Source: Mauremys mutica (lineage: Eukaryota; Chordata; Testudines; Geoemydidae). Taken from it: a stretch of DNA of 64,000 nucleotides. Made by a program: the position numbers and the translations under genes. Position 1 is the first letter of the stretch, and each line of letters opens with the position of its first letter. Positions 1-11,652 of the stretch are shown in pieces. The stretch is taken from the NCBI RefSeq assembly GCF_020497125.1, contig NC_059093.1:21487508-21551507 (forward strand), in the 5' to 3' direction. A model generated the notes under the pieces. The model did not search any database. It worked only from the letters and a program-made list of their open reading frames with translations, and was not told the origin of the DNA.

Positions 1-3000
1 AGAAAAGCAGGCAAGCAACAGATAAAGAAACTGAAAAACAGGTTGGAAGCCCTAAGGGCATAGTGTAAGGAGTAAGAAAAGCAGTAAGTGCAGGCATGAA
101 CCCCTGGAACAATACTTAAAATGGTGAAATCTGAGATGATAAAGGCGTTATTTTGGGAGGTAAACAAGTGATTTAAGGAAAGAGAGTGAAAAGTTAACTC
201 TACAAAGGCTGGAGAGAATTAAGCAGTTAAATTTTGTGAAAATGTTAAAAAGGACCATGTTAAAGAGAGAATTCTTGGTTTCTTTGCAGCCATTCTGAAG
301 GGAAAATGGGCCCTTTTCCCAAAAGAATGCCTCTAAATAATCCAAATATATATAGAGCTATGTAAAAACAAAGCAGTGTAAAGGAATGTTAAGGAAAAGA
401 AAATGTGTATGTATCTATTTGTCTGTGAAAATATGTAAAGTTCTAAGAATCTAAACCAGCACATCTGGTTTGTAAAACTCCTGTTTTGTAGGTGTAAGAT
501 AAATTAGTTTTGTTTTTGTTTTTAATGCCACTAAAAATTCATTTGACTCTTAATTCAAAGTTGCAAAACCGACAGACCTTTTTGCAAGACACAGGTAATT
601 AGTGTTGTTTGGCTTTGGGATTTAGCATTTAACCCTTAAGGGGTAACTTGATTCTTTATAAAATTTAAAATGTTTTTTAAATAAAAACCAAGTCATGGCT
701 GCAATAGGGCAGTCAAAATCAGGAGAATAGGGAGAGATTCTGGAGTCTTTTTGTTTGGTTGGTTGTTTTTGGGTTTTTTTTTTGGTAACAATAGCAGATA
801 AGAGCTGTAGTGAAAGAATTAAAAAAATTTAACAGTGCCCCTCTGAAGCAACAGCAGAGGTGAGGTGCACAAAACAAAAAGAAGCAATGTTAAAAACACT
901 GAGCCTTAAAATGGCTCTGTGTCATCAGACTGTCACTTTTGATAAGGGTACATGAAAACTCTGTAAGAAAAAAAAAAACAGTTACATCGTATGTAAAAAT
1001 TGATATGGCTAATGTTTAAAAAAAAAAGTTGTAATATAGAAGGAATGTGCTTTTTCCCTAGGACATGTGCAGTGTATATTGTAAAAAGGGGTAAAAGAAA
1101 TACAAATGAAATATGCTACTGAATTAAAATCCTATTAGGGCTCCAAAAAGAGCCGCAATAGACTGTTTTCTTTTTCAGATCTCTGTGTGTTTTGTAAGCA
1201 GGAGTTGAAAGTGGAAAGAAATTAAAACTCTGGTGGAAGTTAATTGTGTCCCTTTTAAGACAAAGTCTCTGAGCTCTGCTAATGGCTTTGAATCCACAAG
1301 CCAAGCCTGTGTTAATGCAAATTACCTAACTGATAAAGGAAGGTAAAAACTGCCAGCACAGAAGAAATTGCCTAAATAAAAGACATGGTATAACAAGATC
1401 CCTTTAAGAGATTTGATGCTAAATGTTATTGTTAATATTAAACATTGAAATAAATTTAATGTTAGTAAGTACCCCTGTAACAATGTATAGTGTGTATGAT
1501 TTTTGGAAAAATCCTTGAAGGTAATATGGTAATGATGCTTCTCAGCTATTACCTGTGAATAAACTTAAAGCTTAACACAGCAGGAAAAACATTACAAACT
1601 TGGTCTGCTATATAAGAAGAAAAACTTTAGTTATTAAATTCATGAGGTGGTATACCTCAACAGTGGAATAATTTCCCCATAACCCTTAAAAAGTGGAAGC
1701 CATTAAAACCTGGCCTGCCTATTAAAAAACACACACACACACAGGAAAACATGGGGGTAATTCCTCTGTTTTGCCTGCAATCAGCAAGGGTATTTGTAAA
1801 AGAAAGGAATCTTTTAAGCAACAATCAATGCCACCCTGAAAGGGGTAGAAAAATGTTATTTTTGTCTTTCAGAAAATCAGAAAAAGCTAATACCAGCTAC
1901 AGAACAACCTATTACAAAAAACAAATAAAAGTTTTAAAAAAAAACCATACTGCAATAGCTATGGAATGTACTAAAATGCAGATATTTAGAACATAAGATT
2001 TTTGGGTAATATCAGAGAATATTAAGGTTTTAATACATCTGTTAAAGCAAAGAAAAAGATAATTGTTTAATACCTATCAATATAACTGGATGCAGTATGA
2101 CTCCAGTACGGTAAGACAAAATTTGTTAAGTGAAGAAATTATTGTTAAAATTGCACACCCCAACAGGCTCTGGAAGCAAAGATATGGAAAGTTAACCCAC
2201 TCCACAGATTGCACCTGGGATCCTTCTGGCTACCTCAAACCTCAAGCCAGTGGGCTGGGGAGGAAGGGAAACTATTGGACACTAGAGGTTGTACCAAGTG
2301 AGCTCCTCAAAAGTGGGTATGCTTATCCATGCCTGTTGCTCCAAAGCCCTGTAGTAAAGACATCTCACTAGGATCCTCTATGTGGGATAAAATTAATAAT
2401 TAGACCAAAGTATTGTATAACGGGCAATGTGTGTGTTAATTCTTGGAAAGAAGTGTTTTAAAAGGATAGAAGTGTTAGCAACCCATCAGTAGACAAATGT
2501 ACATGTAATGTAAGTACTGTGTTTACCAATAATCACATTTACTATTTGCCACAACCAAAAAGTCTCAGCTTACTGTAAGCACTGATTTAGCTGAGTTCTC
2601 TATCAGTCTTGGCATTGAATGGCAAACAGTTACCAATTATCTGTTTAAAAAGGTAAAAAGGTAACATAGTTCCTAAAAACAAACAAACAAAACAATGTGG
2701 GAAACAGAACCATTCATATTATCTGGATGGTCTCCCACAACTACTGGCATACTAATGTTCCTACCCCTAATTGTTTTTGGTTTTAAATTGTATGTGTTTA
2801 ATTGAAATGTTTAAAATATGTTGGTGGATAAAACAAATGTATGCAAAGCTAGAGCCACAGGGCCAAATCACCTCCCAGTATTTTACTACATAAGAAGTGA
2901 CACTGGCGATTGATAATCTTAGTGTCAAAAGGGGGGTATGTAGGAGCTGGACTTTATAATGTATAATTTGATTTCATCCTACCAGCCACCCTTTTTGAAT

Positions 3001-3300
3001 AGCAGAAAGAAATGACCCTCTGGGACTATAAGATTCTGTTTTCCCATATGCATTACAAATTGGGCCCTCTCTAACTCTTTGTTTTAAGATTTAGGTAGTA
3101 AGAGACAGGATTCTCTATTGTGTCTATGTTAAGTAAATTAGAGAAACATTGAAGGCCTGGGTCTCAATGTAAATTGTCTTGGTTAATTGTAAAACTTAGC
3201 AAGGTTTAATTTGCAATGCCTTTTTGCTCAATATAAAATACTACTGTTTGTATTCTCAATCTGTTTGTGTGAATGAGGAATGAATGCATCAGGAAAAGAT
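1..3300 (+). mobile_element. degenerate AT-rich LTR-retroelement interior with possible PPT and LTR start
   Basis: This stretch is AT-rich and holds no open frame above about 100 codons. A purine run ending AAAAGGGGGG at 2927-2936 is followed by TATGTAGGAGCTGG, which looks like a polypurine tract followed by an LTR beginning TG at 2939. A TATA-like ATATAAAA lies near 3230. No far LTR end or target duplication could be fixed; a CA near 3292 is one candidate. I read it as the decayed inside and 3' LTR of a retrovirus-like element next to, or nested in, the env-bearing one downstream. A (CA)n tract sits at 1730-1743. No gag or pol homology was recognised before 3388. Confidence 0.35.
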
Positions 3301-3387
3301 AAGGTGTGAAGGCCATTGTTATAGCCAGAGTCAAGAAAAGAAGCAAAAAGACTTAAAGAGTATCAAAGAATCATCAGGCACTGCTTA

Positions 3388-3593
3388 CTACCCAAACTGC
3401 TGTTAAACTGTCTGGCATCCGCAGCATGAATACATGCTTTGCCGTGTAAGAATGCACCACCCCAGCGAACCAATCATCACCTCAGGACCACGCAGAGTCA
3501 ATTTTGACTCCAGAAGATGACGTAGAGGAACAGCCTGCAATACCTTACAATCTACGTTCTCGTAAGGGTTGCCAGAAGCAGACGACTACCTAA
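3388..3593 (+). pseudogene. endogenous retrovirus pol remnant: integrase C-terminal end
   Basis: Translation gives a short block ending A-V-K-L-S-G-I-R, then, after a frame change and a TGA in the place of a tryptophan, I-H-A followed by C-K-N-A-P-P. This is the pattern of the C-terminal tail of gammaretrovirus-like integrases. The segment closes with Y-N-L-R-S-R just before the env region. The frame is broken at least twice, so no product is expected. The assignment rests on a short motif and on position immediately upstream of env, so it is moderate to low. Confidence 0.42.
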
Positions 3594-3708
3594 AGCAAGG
3601 CCCAAGAAAAAGCAGTAGTGAGCCTAGCGCCTGCTGCCTGGTGGACATAAAACTGACTACAGTTCCCTCAGTTGAGGTTGTCAGAACCAGAAGGGCCCTG
3701 CCTCCAAC

Positions 3709-4518
3709 ATGTGGTGCCTGTTCCTCGGCTGTTGGTGTCTGAAGGTCGGGGGAGTCCACAATGACAATTCTTTTATCCAGCAGCAAGTGTGGATAGCTCA
3801 GACCCTTAATATTTCTAAATGCTGGGTCTGCAGCCACATCCCAGCCCACTGTCAAACTGATGTTCCTGTCCTGGCTATCCCACTCAATTCCCCAGACTTC
3901 ACTGGAGGACCTCGTCCGTTTAATACAATATGGAACAGTAATGACACCTGGGAAGAGACTATTGGCAGTTCCTTTAACCCACTTGGGGGAGTAATACACC
4001 GGGCAAAAAAAGGCTCCTGAGGTTAAAAGAAGTAGTTAAAATAATGGCAAATAAAACTGAAGAAAGTTTAAGAGCCCTGGCCAAAGAAACAGGGGCGATC
4101 CGACAGGTGGTCTTCCAAAACCGTCAGGCATTGTACATAGTGCTGGCGGCCAAAGGAGGGACCTGTGCTCTCATTGGAAAACAATGTTGTGTGTTTATAC
4201 CTGACGATACCAATGAGGTAATAGATCACGCTAGCCACTTAGAACAAATCGCATATCTTCCCCATGAAGAGCCAAGTTCTTTATGGAAGTGGCTAAGTAT
4301 TCTCTGGCATAGGAAACTGGTTGTTTCAGGGAGCCCTGACTATCCTGTTTGGAATCCTAATAATTTTTGTATGTTTTCAGTTAGTCTCCTGTTGTACCCA
4401 AAATTGTGTAAGGCATGCCACTCAGGTGACTGCCCCAGAACAGAGTGCTAATATGATGATTTTGAATATTGCTGATGAACAAAGAGATAAAGAACGGTTA
4501 ATACGTGGAACCCAGTAA
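3709..4518 (+). pseudogene. endogenous retrovirus env pseudogene (SU and TM pieces)
   Basis: The first open piece (3709-4020) starts with a methionine and a hydrophobic leader and carries a C-W-V-C motif, as found in surface subunits of gammaretrovirus-type envelopes. The second (4044 to about 4320, another frame) has the transmembrane-subunit signature Q-N-R-Q-A-L followed by C-x6-C-C. The third (4321-4518, back in the first frame) holds a roughly 20-residue hydrophobic anchor and a short cytoplasmic tail. Most of SU is missing and two frame changes break the gene, so it cannot encode a working envelope. It lies between the pol remnant and an LTR, the normal 3' order of a provirus. The family call is firm; the species of virus is not recognised. 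Confidence 0.75.
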
Positions 4519-4557
4519 AATTTTGGTCATGGTGTGAGCTTGACCAAAAGGAGGGAT

Positions 4558-4933
4558 TGTGAAAGTAGAATGAATTATATTGTAAAAATAAGAATGGATT
4601 AAAGAAATGTTGTATGTACCTTTAAGCAGAAATAAGAAATGTTGAAATACAGGTGCCAGGAAAAGAAACATTAGGCATAAACAATGGTGCTAATGGCGAA
4701 ACATTAACAGAAGATGGGTAGTAAGGAAATAAGATATGCATGCCTAGCCCAGGTAAACTTATCTGATTCTGCTTCCTTTGTTATCTTGTTAAGTTCTCAC
4801 CCTTTTATCTGTATAAATAAGATAGTTTGTGTCTTGCATGGGGCTCACATTATCTGGGTGTTATTAGCAGAAGCGCTGTGCTAATAAAACAGAGTGGTCA
4901 AACAAACTGTGAGTCCTGAGTCTAACTTTGACA
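4558..4933 (+). mobile_element. endogenous retrovirus 3' LTR
   Basis: A purine run (AAAAGGAGGGAT, 4546-4557) ends directly at TGTGAAAG, and the element closes at CTTTGACA, giving TG...CA ends with near-perfect short inverted repeats (TGTGAAAG against TGTCAAAG). Inside are a TATA-like TATAAATAAG near 4813 and an AATAAA signal near 4883, in the U3-R order expected of an LTR. The length of 376 bp is normal. It follows the env remnant with only a short gap and abuts the interrupted tRNA-Ser sequence. The 5' LTR lies outside the window, so no target duplication can be tested. Confidence 0.75.
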
Positions 4934-4971
4934 CTAGCAGTCCATCACCTTAACCACTCGGCCACCTCATC
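4934..4971 (-). pseudogene. tRNA-Ser(GCT) 5' half, cut by an LTR
   Basis: Read on the minus strand this is the 5' half of a vertebrate tRNA-Ser(GCT): acceptor strand, complete D arm with the A box TGGCCGAGTGG, 5' strand of the anticodon stem and the anticodon GCT. Homology ends two bases after the anticodon, exactly where the LTR's terminal CA begins. The 3' half is not next to it and should lie beyond the 5' LTR outside the window. A CpG in the acceptor strand has decayed. It is not functional. Confidence 0.8.
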
Positions 4972-5369
4972 TGAGCTGTTAGAAAAAGGACAGGAGGAGA
5001 AATCTAAGGGCAGCAGAGCTAGGGACAATAAGGAGTTTTTAAATACTAAGCGGAAGCAGGGGCTGAATGAGCTCCCCCCTCACATCTAGTGAGGAGCTGG
5101 GGGAAAGACTTCAGGAACAGACCGTTTTTCCATAGACACCTACTCTGCCTAGCTATGCAGCATGATGGGGCCGCTTTCCCAAAATGACCAGTTTTGGCTG
5201 GTGGCGGGTTACAAATCACTTTAGGATTGAATGGAATGAAATGTTATTATCCTTCCTGCATGAGTGAAGGGCAGCAGAACATACCTAGACCGTCCTGATG
5301 GAGGGGTAGGTGGGTGAGGAATAGCTTTTATTGGACTTCGTAGAAGTGATTGAGAACATCACCCTAAAC

Positions 5370-5679
5370 CAGTGGTCCCCAAACATTTCACTCTGTGTCC
5401 TCTTAGCCATGGCTGTGGCCCCTCGGAAGCTGCAGTCAAGAACCGGGGCTGGGAGTGGAGCTGTTGCTTGCTGGGGAGAGGGGTGCAGATAGGGGTAAGG
5501 GGGTCGAGGCTGAGCTGGGAGCCAGAGGCCCAGGCTGAGGGTGGGGTTGGGGAAGAGCTGGGGCAGAGTGGTGCTGAGTGCTGCTCCCTCCATGGGGGCT
5601 GGCTCAGGCCCTGAGGTGCCCCCATGAATGTTCCTCTGTGTCCCCCTAGGAGTCATGCCCCACATTTTGGGGACCACTG
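5370..5679. mobile_element. hAT-like MITE, TIR CAGTGGTCCCCAAA
   Basis: The 310-bp segment starts CAGTGGTCCCCAAAC and ends with the inverse TTTTGGGGACCACTG, typical ends of non-autonomous hAT elements. The flanks share ACCCTA but not a perfect 8-bp duplication, so the insertion is probably old. No transposase is encoded. Confidence 0.65.
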
Positions 5680-6044
5680 AACCCTACTCGCTAATCAGGG
5701 GCTAGTGATGCCAAAGCCCAGGGAAAGGGAGAACAAGTGCGGGGCCCCCAGCACTGGAGCCATGTGAAGGGGCTGCAGGAGAGGGGCAATGGCTGGTGGC
5801 CCAGGGAGTTAAGGGCAAAGGGGACACAGGAGGGGGCAGGAGTTAGGGGTGAAGGAGGTGCAAGGGTTGGGAGTGCAGGGGCTAGCGGTAAAGGGGGAGT
5901 GGGGATCGTCCAGGGGCAATGGGGAAGTGCCAAAGTACAAGCTTTGCCCAGGGCACCATTTCCCCTAATGCTGGTCTGAGCAAACCATTGGAAATGACCC
6001 TTCAGTGAGACCAGAACCATCGTGTAGAAAAGCCCCTTTGTTAA

Positions 6045-6126
6045 GTGGTGGTGGCTGAGGGCTGAGGGAGATGGGTTAGAAAGCAACAGGCACTTGCCTG
6101 TGGAGGTTTGATTCTTGCCTGCTGGG
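6045..6126 (+). pseudogene. tRNA-Ser(AGA) pseudogene
   Basis: The sequence keeps the tRNA-Ser outline: a D arm with GTGGCTGAG, a TTAGAAA anticodon loop with anticodon AGA, a long variable arm and a decayed B box (GGTTTGATTCT). Its 5' flank (about 5975-6044) matches the flank of the better preserved tRNA-Ser(AGA) at 18793, with a shared block reading TTGGAAATGA, so the two are paralogous copies of one unit. Mutations in the acceptor and T arms argue against function. Confidence 0.6.
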
Positions 6127-6217
6127 CAAGGCTGGTGTGTGGTGTCTCCATGGCTGTACTTTCAGTGTCTGATTTGCCACAGGGAGCCAAGTCTAGACAT
6201 ACTCAGAGGCTCTATGC

Positions 6218-6489
6218 CAGGGTTTCTCAAACTTCCTTTCACTGCAACCCCCTTCTGCCAAAAAAAACCAACTTACTACCTGACCCTAGAAAGACGCACC
6301 AAGCCCCTCTACATTGAGCACAGGCAGAGGAGACAAAGCCTGAGCCCTGCCCCAGTTAGGGGAGGGCAAAACCAGAGCTTGAGGGATTCAGCCCCAGGCA
6401 CCAACAAGTCTAATGCCAGCCCTGGCGACCCCATTAAAACAGGGTTATGACCCACTTTGGGGTCCTGACTCTCAGTTTGAGAACCACTG
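6218..6489. mobile_element. hAT-like MITE with perfect 8-bp TSD
   Basis: A 272-bp element begins CAGGGTTTCTCAAACTT and ends AGTTTGAGAACCACTG. It is flanked on both sides by CTCTATGC (6210-6217 and 6490-6497), a perfect 8-bp duplication as made by hAT transposases. No coding capacity. Confidence 0.85.
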
Positions 6490-6735
6490 CTCTATGCTGA
6501 TGGGAGAGAGTTTTCCTGTGGGTGCAGTTAATCCACTTCCCAAGAGGTGGCAGCTATGTCAGTGGGAGAAGCTATATTGGTGGGTGTGCAAGCTGTGGTG
6601 TTTGCCACATTTAAAAAGTTTAATCTAACCCCATTTTTAAAACCACCTGTGGTCTGGGAATGGCAAAGGAGCTCGATGAATCAGCGTTTGTCCTTCAAAG
6701 TCCTGGAGATTACGATTCCATACTCCTGTTGTCAT

Positions 6736-6807
6736 GGGGGTATAGCTCAGTGGTAAAGTGCTTAACTGCAGATCAAGTAGTCCTCAGCTCAAACCCCTGT
6801 GTTCTCT
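6736..6807 (+). tRNA. tRNA-Cys(GCA), possibly decayed
   Basis: Seventy-two bases match the vertebrate tRNA-Cys layout: GGGGGTATAGCTCAGTGGTA (acceptor and D arm with a good A box), anticodon loop CTGCAGA with anticodon GCA, then a weakened T arm in which the usual GGTTCAAATCC is AGCTCAAACCC. The acceptor stem pairs only with several wobble pairs. A run of T follows within 35 bases. It may be a pseudogene or a poorly expressed copy. Confidence 0.7.
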
Positions 6808-7214
6808 TATAACCTTCTTTCTTTTTTTTAAAAAAAAGGAAAACATTTTCATTTCCATTCTCCATTATGTTCAGGGGCTCCTCTATACAGGAATGCTTGA
6901 TATCAATGTAAACACTCAACATTTCACTGTCCAAATGCATAAAAACCTAATAAAGCTGTCCATCAGCTAAAATCAGTTCCAATCCTCTAAGTGTCTAGTT
7001 TATGTTTTCATCAGTTAAACAAAGGTATCATACGAATGTACATTTGCAGATCCCTCTTCTCCAGGAGCTATGTTGTGCAGAAGAACAAGAGCCACATCCA
7101 GCTGCAGTTCAGGAGTCTGATGACCAAAGAGCCACGAAGTGTTCTGAGGGCTGGAGGAAAATGCCTTCTAGTGAGCTATTGAATGAGCTCAACCTCTTTA
7201 GCTTATCAAAAGAA

Positions 7215-7582
7215 GATTGAAAGGTGACTTCATTGAAGTGTTGAAGGGCCTTAATGGAGACAAAAGATTGGGTATTAAAGAGCTTTTTAATCGAGGAGAG
7301 AAAGGCATAACAAGACCCAGTGGCTGGAAGGTGAAAAGAGAGAAATTCATATTAGAAATAAGACACAAATATTCAACAGCGAGGATGATTCACCACAGGA
7401 ACAAGCTACCAAGGAAAGTGGTGGATTTGCCATCTCCTGATGTCATTTAATGGAGACTAGATGCCTTTCTGGAATGTGTTTGCCCCAAAAGTAGCTCTTG
7501 TGTCATACAGGAGGCCTGTGATATGCAGGGGGTCAGATTAGATGCTCTAATGGTCTCTTCTGGCCATAAAGTCGACTAATTT
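7215..7582 (+). mobile_element. CR1 LINE 3' end
   Basis: The segment carries the 3'-most coding and tail sequence of CR1 elements, including the block reading ACCACAGGAACAAGCTACCA and the tail GGTCAGATTAGATG...TCTTCTGGCC. It is 5'-truncated, as most CR1 copies are, and its frame has decayed. Confidence 0.8.
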
Positions 7583-7748
7583 CTGAAAAACTGAGTGTAG
7601 CATTGGGAGCAGCGTCTGATGTTTTCCTGTCTAGCCGACTTGTTTCCTAGAACGAACGCTCCTTGTGTGGGGTGATCCACAGGAAGTAGCTCAAGCCTCC
7701 AAAGTGCCTGGGCAGGGGCAGGACATTAGCACAGCAAGGGAGGGTTGT

Positions 7749-8056
7749 GGCAGTGACATCACAAAGGATTTTTGCAGGACCTCAGACTGTTGGTCAAAGG
7801 TGGTGGGGAGGTGGTGACCTCACAGAGAGATGCTGACATCAGCCAGGCAGGACAGGGGCGAGGGGCCAGGGAAACCTCAGAGACCCCTGTGGCTTTACTT
7901 CAGCAAGTCTCCTTCTCCAGGTCTCTCTTTGAGGACTGAGAGAGTATTCGGGTTCACAGACGTGAGCGCCAGGAGGAACCTCTTTCGAGTTTTCTCCTTC
8001 CCTTTTCCTGATTTTACTGGAAAACAGCCGTCCCTGTTAGAAGGTAAGAGCCTCCT
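7749..8056 (+). repeat. segmental duplicate of 56664-56972
   Basis: About 300 bp starting GCAGTGACATCACAAAGG and ending AGAAGGTAAGAGCCTC are repeated at 56664-56972 in the same orientation, with only scattered differences. The block ends in a splice-donor-like AAGGTAAGAG in both copies. No tRNA or open frame of note lies in it. Whether it is a fragment of a gene or a repeat family cannot be told here. Confidence 0.75.
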
Positions 8057-9838
8057 CGAGGTTTGAAACCTGTTCAATCTGATCTATCTGGTGACCATTG
8101 AATTCTAGGCATGGAAAACACGAGCTTAAGGAGGCAGAATTTTATTGCGCACCTGGGATTTTGTCCCTTAGAATCACTGGGGTCACTAGGGTTTGTCCTT
8201 TTGGTTTCACCTTTTCCTCCATCCATCCTTCCCTCCTTTCTCTTTGTCCCTTGCTTCTTTTGTCATTTCTCCTGTTCCCCTCCCAACACCAGGAGGGGTG
8301 TGCGTATGTGTCTCAGGGGAATGCTCTGCAGCTCCCACTGTGGGAGGTCCACCCGAAAGTGTGGGGCTGAAATAGTGCTCAGGCAGTGATCCCCACCGGT
8401 GACCTGGGCCATCCTTTGGGCGAGAACCCTCAGCCTCCCGTCCTCAGTCTCTACCCTGATTGGCTGAGCAGGGGGTTATTGACAGGGAGGAGACTCAGGT
8501 CCTTGTTGTTCTCTTTTAAGCCCAAGGAAATAAGTTATAACCTGTCATATGTTTGATGAATTTTGCTGCTCTTCTGCATTAATGGTCTAAGAGCAGTTCA
8601 TGATTCTCTCTAACATTGCAGTTCTCCTCAAATACTTGCTGAATATTTATTGTGCACTGTTGTTGGTCTGGAGCTCATCTGAGAGCACTTTATTCAGGTC
8701 ATTCAGTGTCTGAAATTCAAGATCCGATGGTTAGTTTGAAAATCAGGGCTCTTGGGGCCTATTCCCAAATCTGCCAGTGACTGGCTGTGTGACCTAAGAC
8801 AAGTCAATTCTCCTTTCTCAGCCTTAGCTTCTCCCTCTTTCAAGTAGGGATAATAATGATCCGCTCCTACCTACCTCACGGTGGGTGGGGATCCATTGGC
8901 GAGTGTCACTAGGAGTAGTGCATAATATGCGGTGTCCTATCACATTTACTCAGAGCAGATTATGACATAATAGAATAGCTAAAATAGTCTATTTGATTTG
9001 TATTTTTTTATTTTGAAATTGTTAAGAGCAGCAATTACTTAGCTCAGACTGAAGCATCTTATCTAATGTTTGAGATCTAAGTGTCTCCTCTTTGTGTGCG
9101 ACGAGACAATTTAACACACTCTGACAAACAGGAGATGCTTTTGTTTTGCAACAAAATATTTGTGCAAAGAACTTTCATCTCACTTGTTTTGATTTCGAGA
9201 AACAAACTGGTTTAGTCTGAAGGGGATTTTCTGACAGAAATGGTTTCAATGAAATTTCCCCACCATCTCGATTCCTGGGCTCTAGCCCTTTCTCTGGATT
9301 TTTTTGTCCATTAGAACAGGAGTCAGGACTGGTGGCTTCTCTTTCTGGCTCTGCCACCACCTTGCTGTGTAGGCCCTTGGGAAGGTCACGTCCCTTCTTT
9401 GTACTTCAGGCTTCTCCCCATCTGTCCAATGAGAACAGGGACAGTTCTCGAACTCTGGGCAGTCATTTTCAGCCGGGCCCCGGCAGGGATAACTTAAAAT
9501 TTATATAGATTTATATGTGTATATATAAAAAAGACTTTCATTCCTTAGGAACCAGTTCCCTATAAAAAGTTCTGATTTAAGGGATGTGTCACAGTATGTA
9601 TTTTTTGTACCAATAGCATTACCATGCGTCTGTATTTTCCCAGGGGGAATTTTTAAATTTTAAAAATTCCTCCCAGACAGTGATTTAAGAACCAAAAAGC
9701 CTGACATGTCCAGGAAAATACAGGTGTATGTTAACCCTACCTAAAGTTCTTTTTTAAAAAGATGGGCCTGAACTAGAAACGAATTCTGTTTTACATGTGT
9801 GGGTCCCTGCCACTCCCTGGGGCTGTGCTAGGGTGACC
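8057..9838. other. no gene seen
   Basis: About 1.8 kb of ordinary, mixed-composition sequence. I found no coding frame, RNA gene or complete repeat, apart from AT-rich runs at 9000-9020 and 9500-9540. Confidence 0.6.
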
Positions 9839-9951
9839 AGATGTCCTGATTTTATAGGGACAGTCCCAATTTTTGGGACTTTTTCTTATATAGGATCCTA
9901 TTACCACCCACCCCCGTCCCGATTTTTCACACTTGCTGTTTGGTCACCCTA
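9839..9951. mobile_element. Tc1/mariner-like MITE, TIR GGGTGACCA
   Basis: A short element runs from CTAGGGTGACCAG to TTTGGTCACCCTAG, with TA at both edges, consistent with a TA target duplication. The interior reads ATGTCCTGATTTTATAGGG and a C-rich core. This end sequence is common in reptile genomes. Confidence 0.65.
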
Positions 9952-10039
9952 GGGTGTGCACATGTGTGGGTCCCAGCTGCTCCCTGCCCCCCTCATTGAA
10001 GCAGGTATGCAGGGTTACTGCCCTGGGAACTGCAGGCAC

Positions 10040-10830
10040 CAGTGGACATGGGGCTGGCGGGAGGCAGGGCAGGGGCTGACTGGAGGTAGGGTCTGGCTGC
10101 AGGCAGGGCAAGGGGTTCAGGGCTGGCTGGAGACGGGGTGTGTGGGACTGGCTGGCTTCAGGCAGGGGGGTGCAGCAGGGGTTGGCTGGAGACAGGGCAG
10201 GAGGTGCGGGGCTGGCTGCAGGCAGGGCAGGAGGTGCAGGGCCGGTGGTGTAGGGCTGGTGCGAGCAGGGGGGTGTGGGGAGCTGGCTGGCTTCAGGCAG
10301 GGCTGCAGGGGGTACGACAGGGGTTGGCTGGAGACAGGGTGCAGGGCTGGCTGCAGGGGGTGTGGGGCTGGTGCAGGCAGAGTGTGCAGCAGGGGCTGGC
10401 TGTGGGCAGGGGGTGTGGGGCTGGCTGGAGGCAGGGGCTGGTGCAGGCAGGGCAGGGGATGTGGGGCTGGCTGGAGATGGGCTGGCTGTGGGCAGGGGGT
10501 GTGGGGCTGGCTGGAGGCAGGGGCTGGTGCAGGCAGGGCAGGGGGTGAGGGGCTGGTGCAGGCAGGGCAGGGGGTGCAGGGCTGGCTGGAGATGGGCTGG
10601 CTGTGGGCAGGAGGTGTGGGGCTGGCTGGAGGCAGGGGCTGGTGCAGGCAGGGCAGGGGGTGAGGGGCTGGAGGCAGGGCAGGGGGTGCAGGGCTGGCTG
10701 GTGTGGGGCTGGCTGTGGGCAGGAGGTGTGGGGCTGGCTGGAGATGGGCTGGCTGCAGGCAGGGGGTGTGGGGCTGGCTGGAGGCAGGGACTGGTGCAGG
10801 CAGGGCAGGGGGTGCGGGTACAGGGGGTAC
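10040..10830 (+). repeat. G-rich minisatellite
   Basis: Degenerate tandem units of roughly 40-50 bp are built from GGGGCTGGCTGGAGGCAGGG and GGTGCAGGCAGGGCAGGGGG. Both strands stay open in several frames because of composition, not coding. The plus strand has many closely spaced GGG runs and could form G-quadruplexes. Confidence 0.85.
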
Positions 10831-11652
10831 AGCCCACCCTGTACGGTAAGTGCCCCCTCAGCACCGGGGTAGCAGCAGCAGCCCGGGGCTTGGGGGCTAT
10901 TTAAATGGCCCGGGGCTCCCCTGCTTCCACTGCCCCGGCCCTGTAAATAGCTGAGGGAGCCCTGGGGAAGCTGCGGGGCTCTGGGGGCTATTTAAAGGGC
11001 CGGGGTGGTAGAAGCAATGGGAACCCTGGACTTTTTAAATAGCCCACAGCGCCCCGCAGCCCTACCCCAGCCCCTGCTGGGAGCCCCAGGCCCTTTAAAT
11101 TGCCCCCTGAGGAAGCCGGGCCACCCTGGTACAGCGCACCAGCTCTTGCCAGTACGCAGTACCAGGGCTTGGGCACTTAGGGGTGGGGCCCGATTAAGGG
11201 GAATCAGGAGAATCGGCCTAAAGCTGGGGTGGGGGTGGGGCAGGACTTGGTCCCATTCTGGACACCACCAAAAATTATACAAACCTGCCGCCCCCGTCCA
11301 GCCCAACCTTCTGCTGATGCACCTCAGCCCACACCCGTGCAGGGTTTGAAGCTTCCATTGCTTAAATTCCAGGACACTGAGGGATTTCAGCTCCCCTTTG
11401 CCCAGAGGGAACCTTCACCCCACTCCCAGCCAGGTTCTTGTCCATGGGATCACTGTAGGGGGGCTGGGTCCCGCTGGGTCTTTTCTCTCTCTGTGACAGG
11501 CCAGGGTGCAATAACTGGGGCATCTGAGCACCCAGGACCTTCTGTGGGGCTGCCATTCCCCTTCCCCTTCTGTGGTCTCATCTGTCATTGACTCCAGCCT
11601 TTTTTCTATCCATCGTCAGTGTTGGTGAAAACCAGTGTCAATGAAGCTTTTC

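Noticed and set aside
3586..3999. 137-codon frame on the minus strand
   Set aside because: It overlaps the env remnant, whose plus-strand motifs (CWVC, C-x6-CC) are clear.
9944..10864. 306-codon proline-rich frame on the minus strand
   Set aside because: Lies in the G-rich minisatellite; frames on both strands are open and repetitive.
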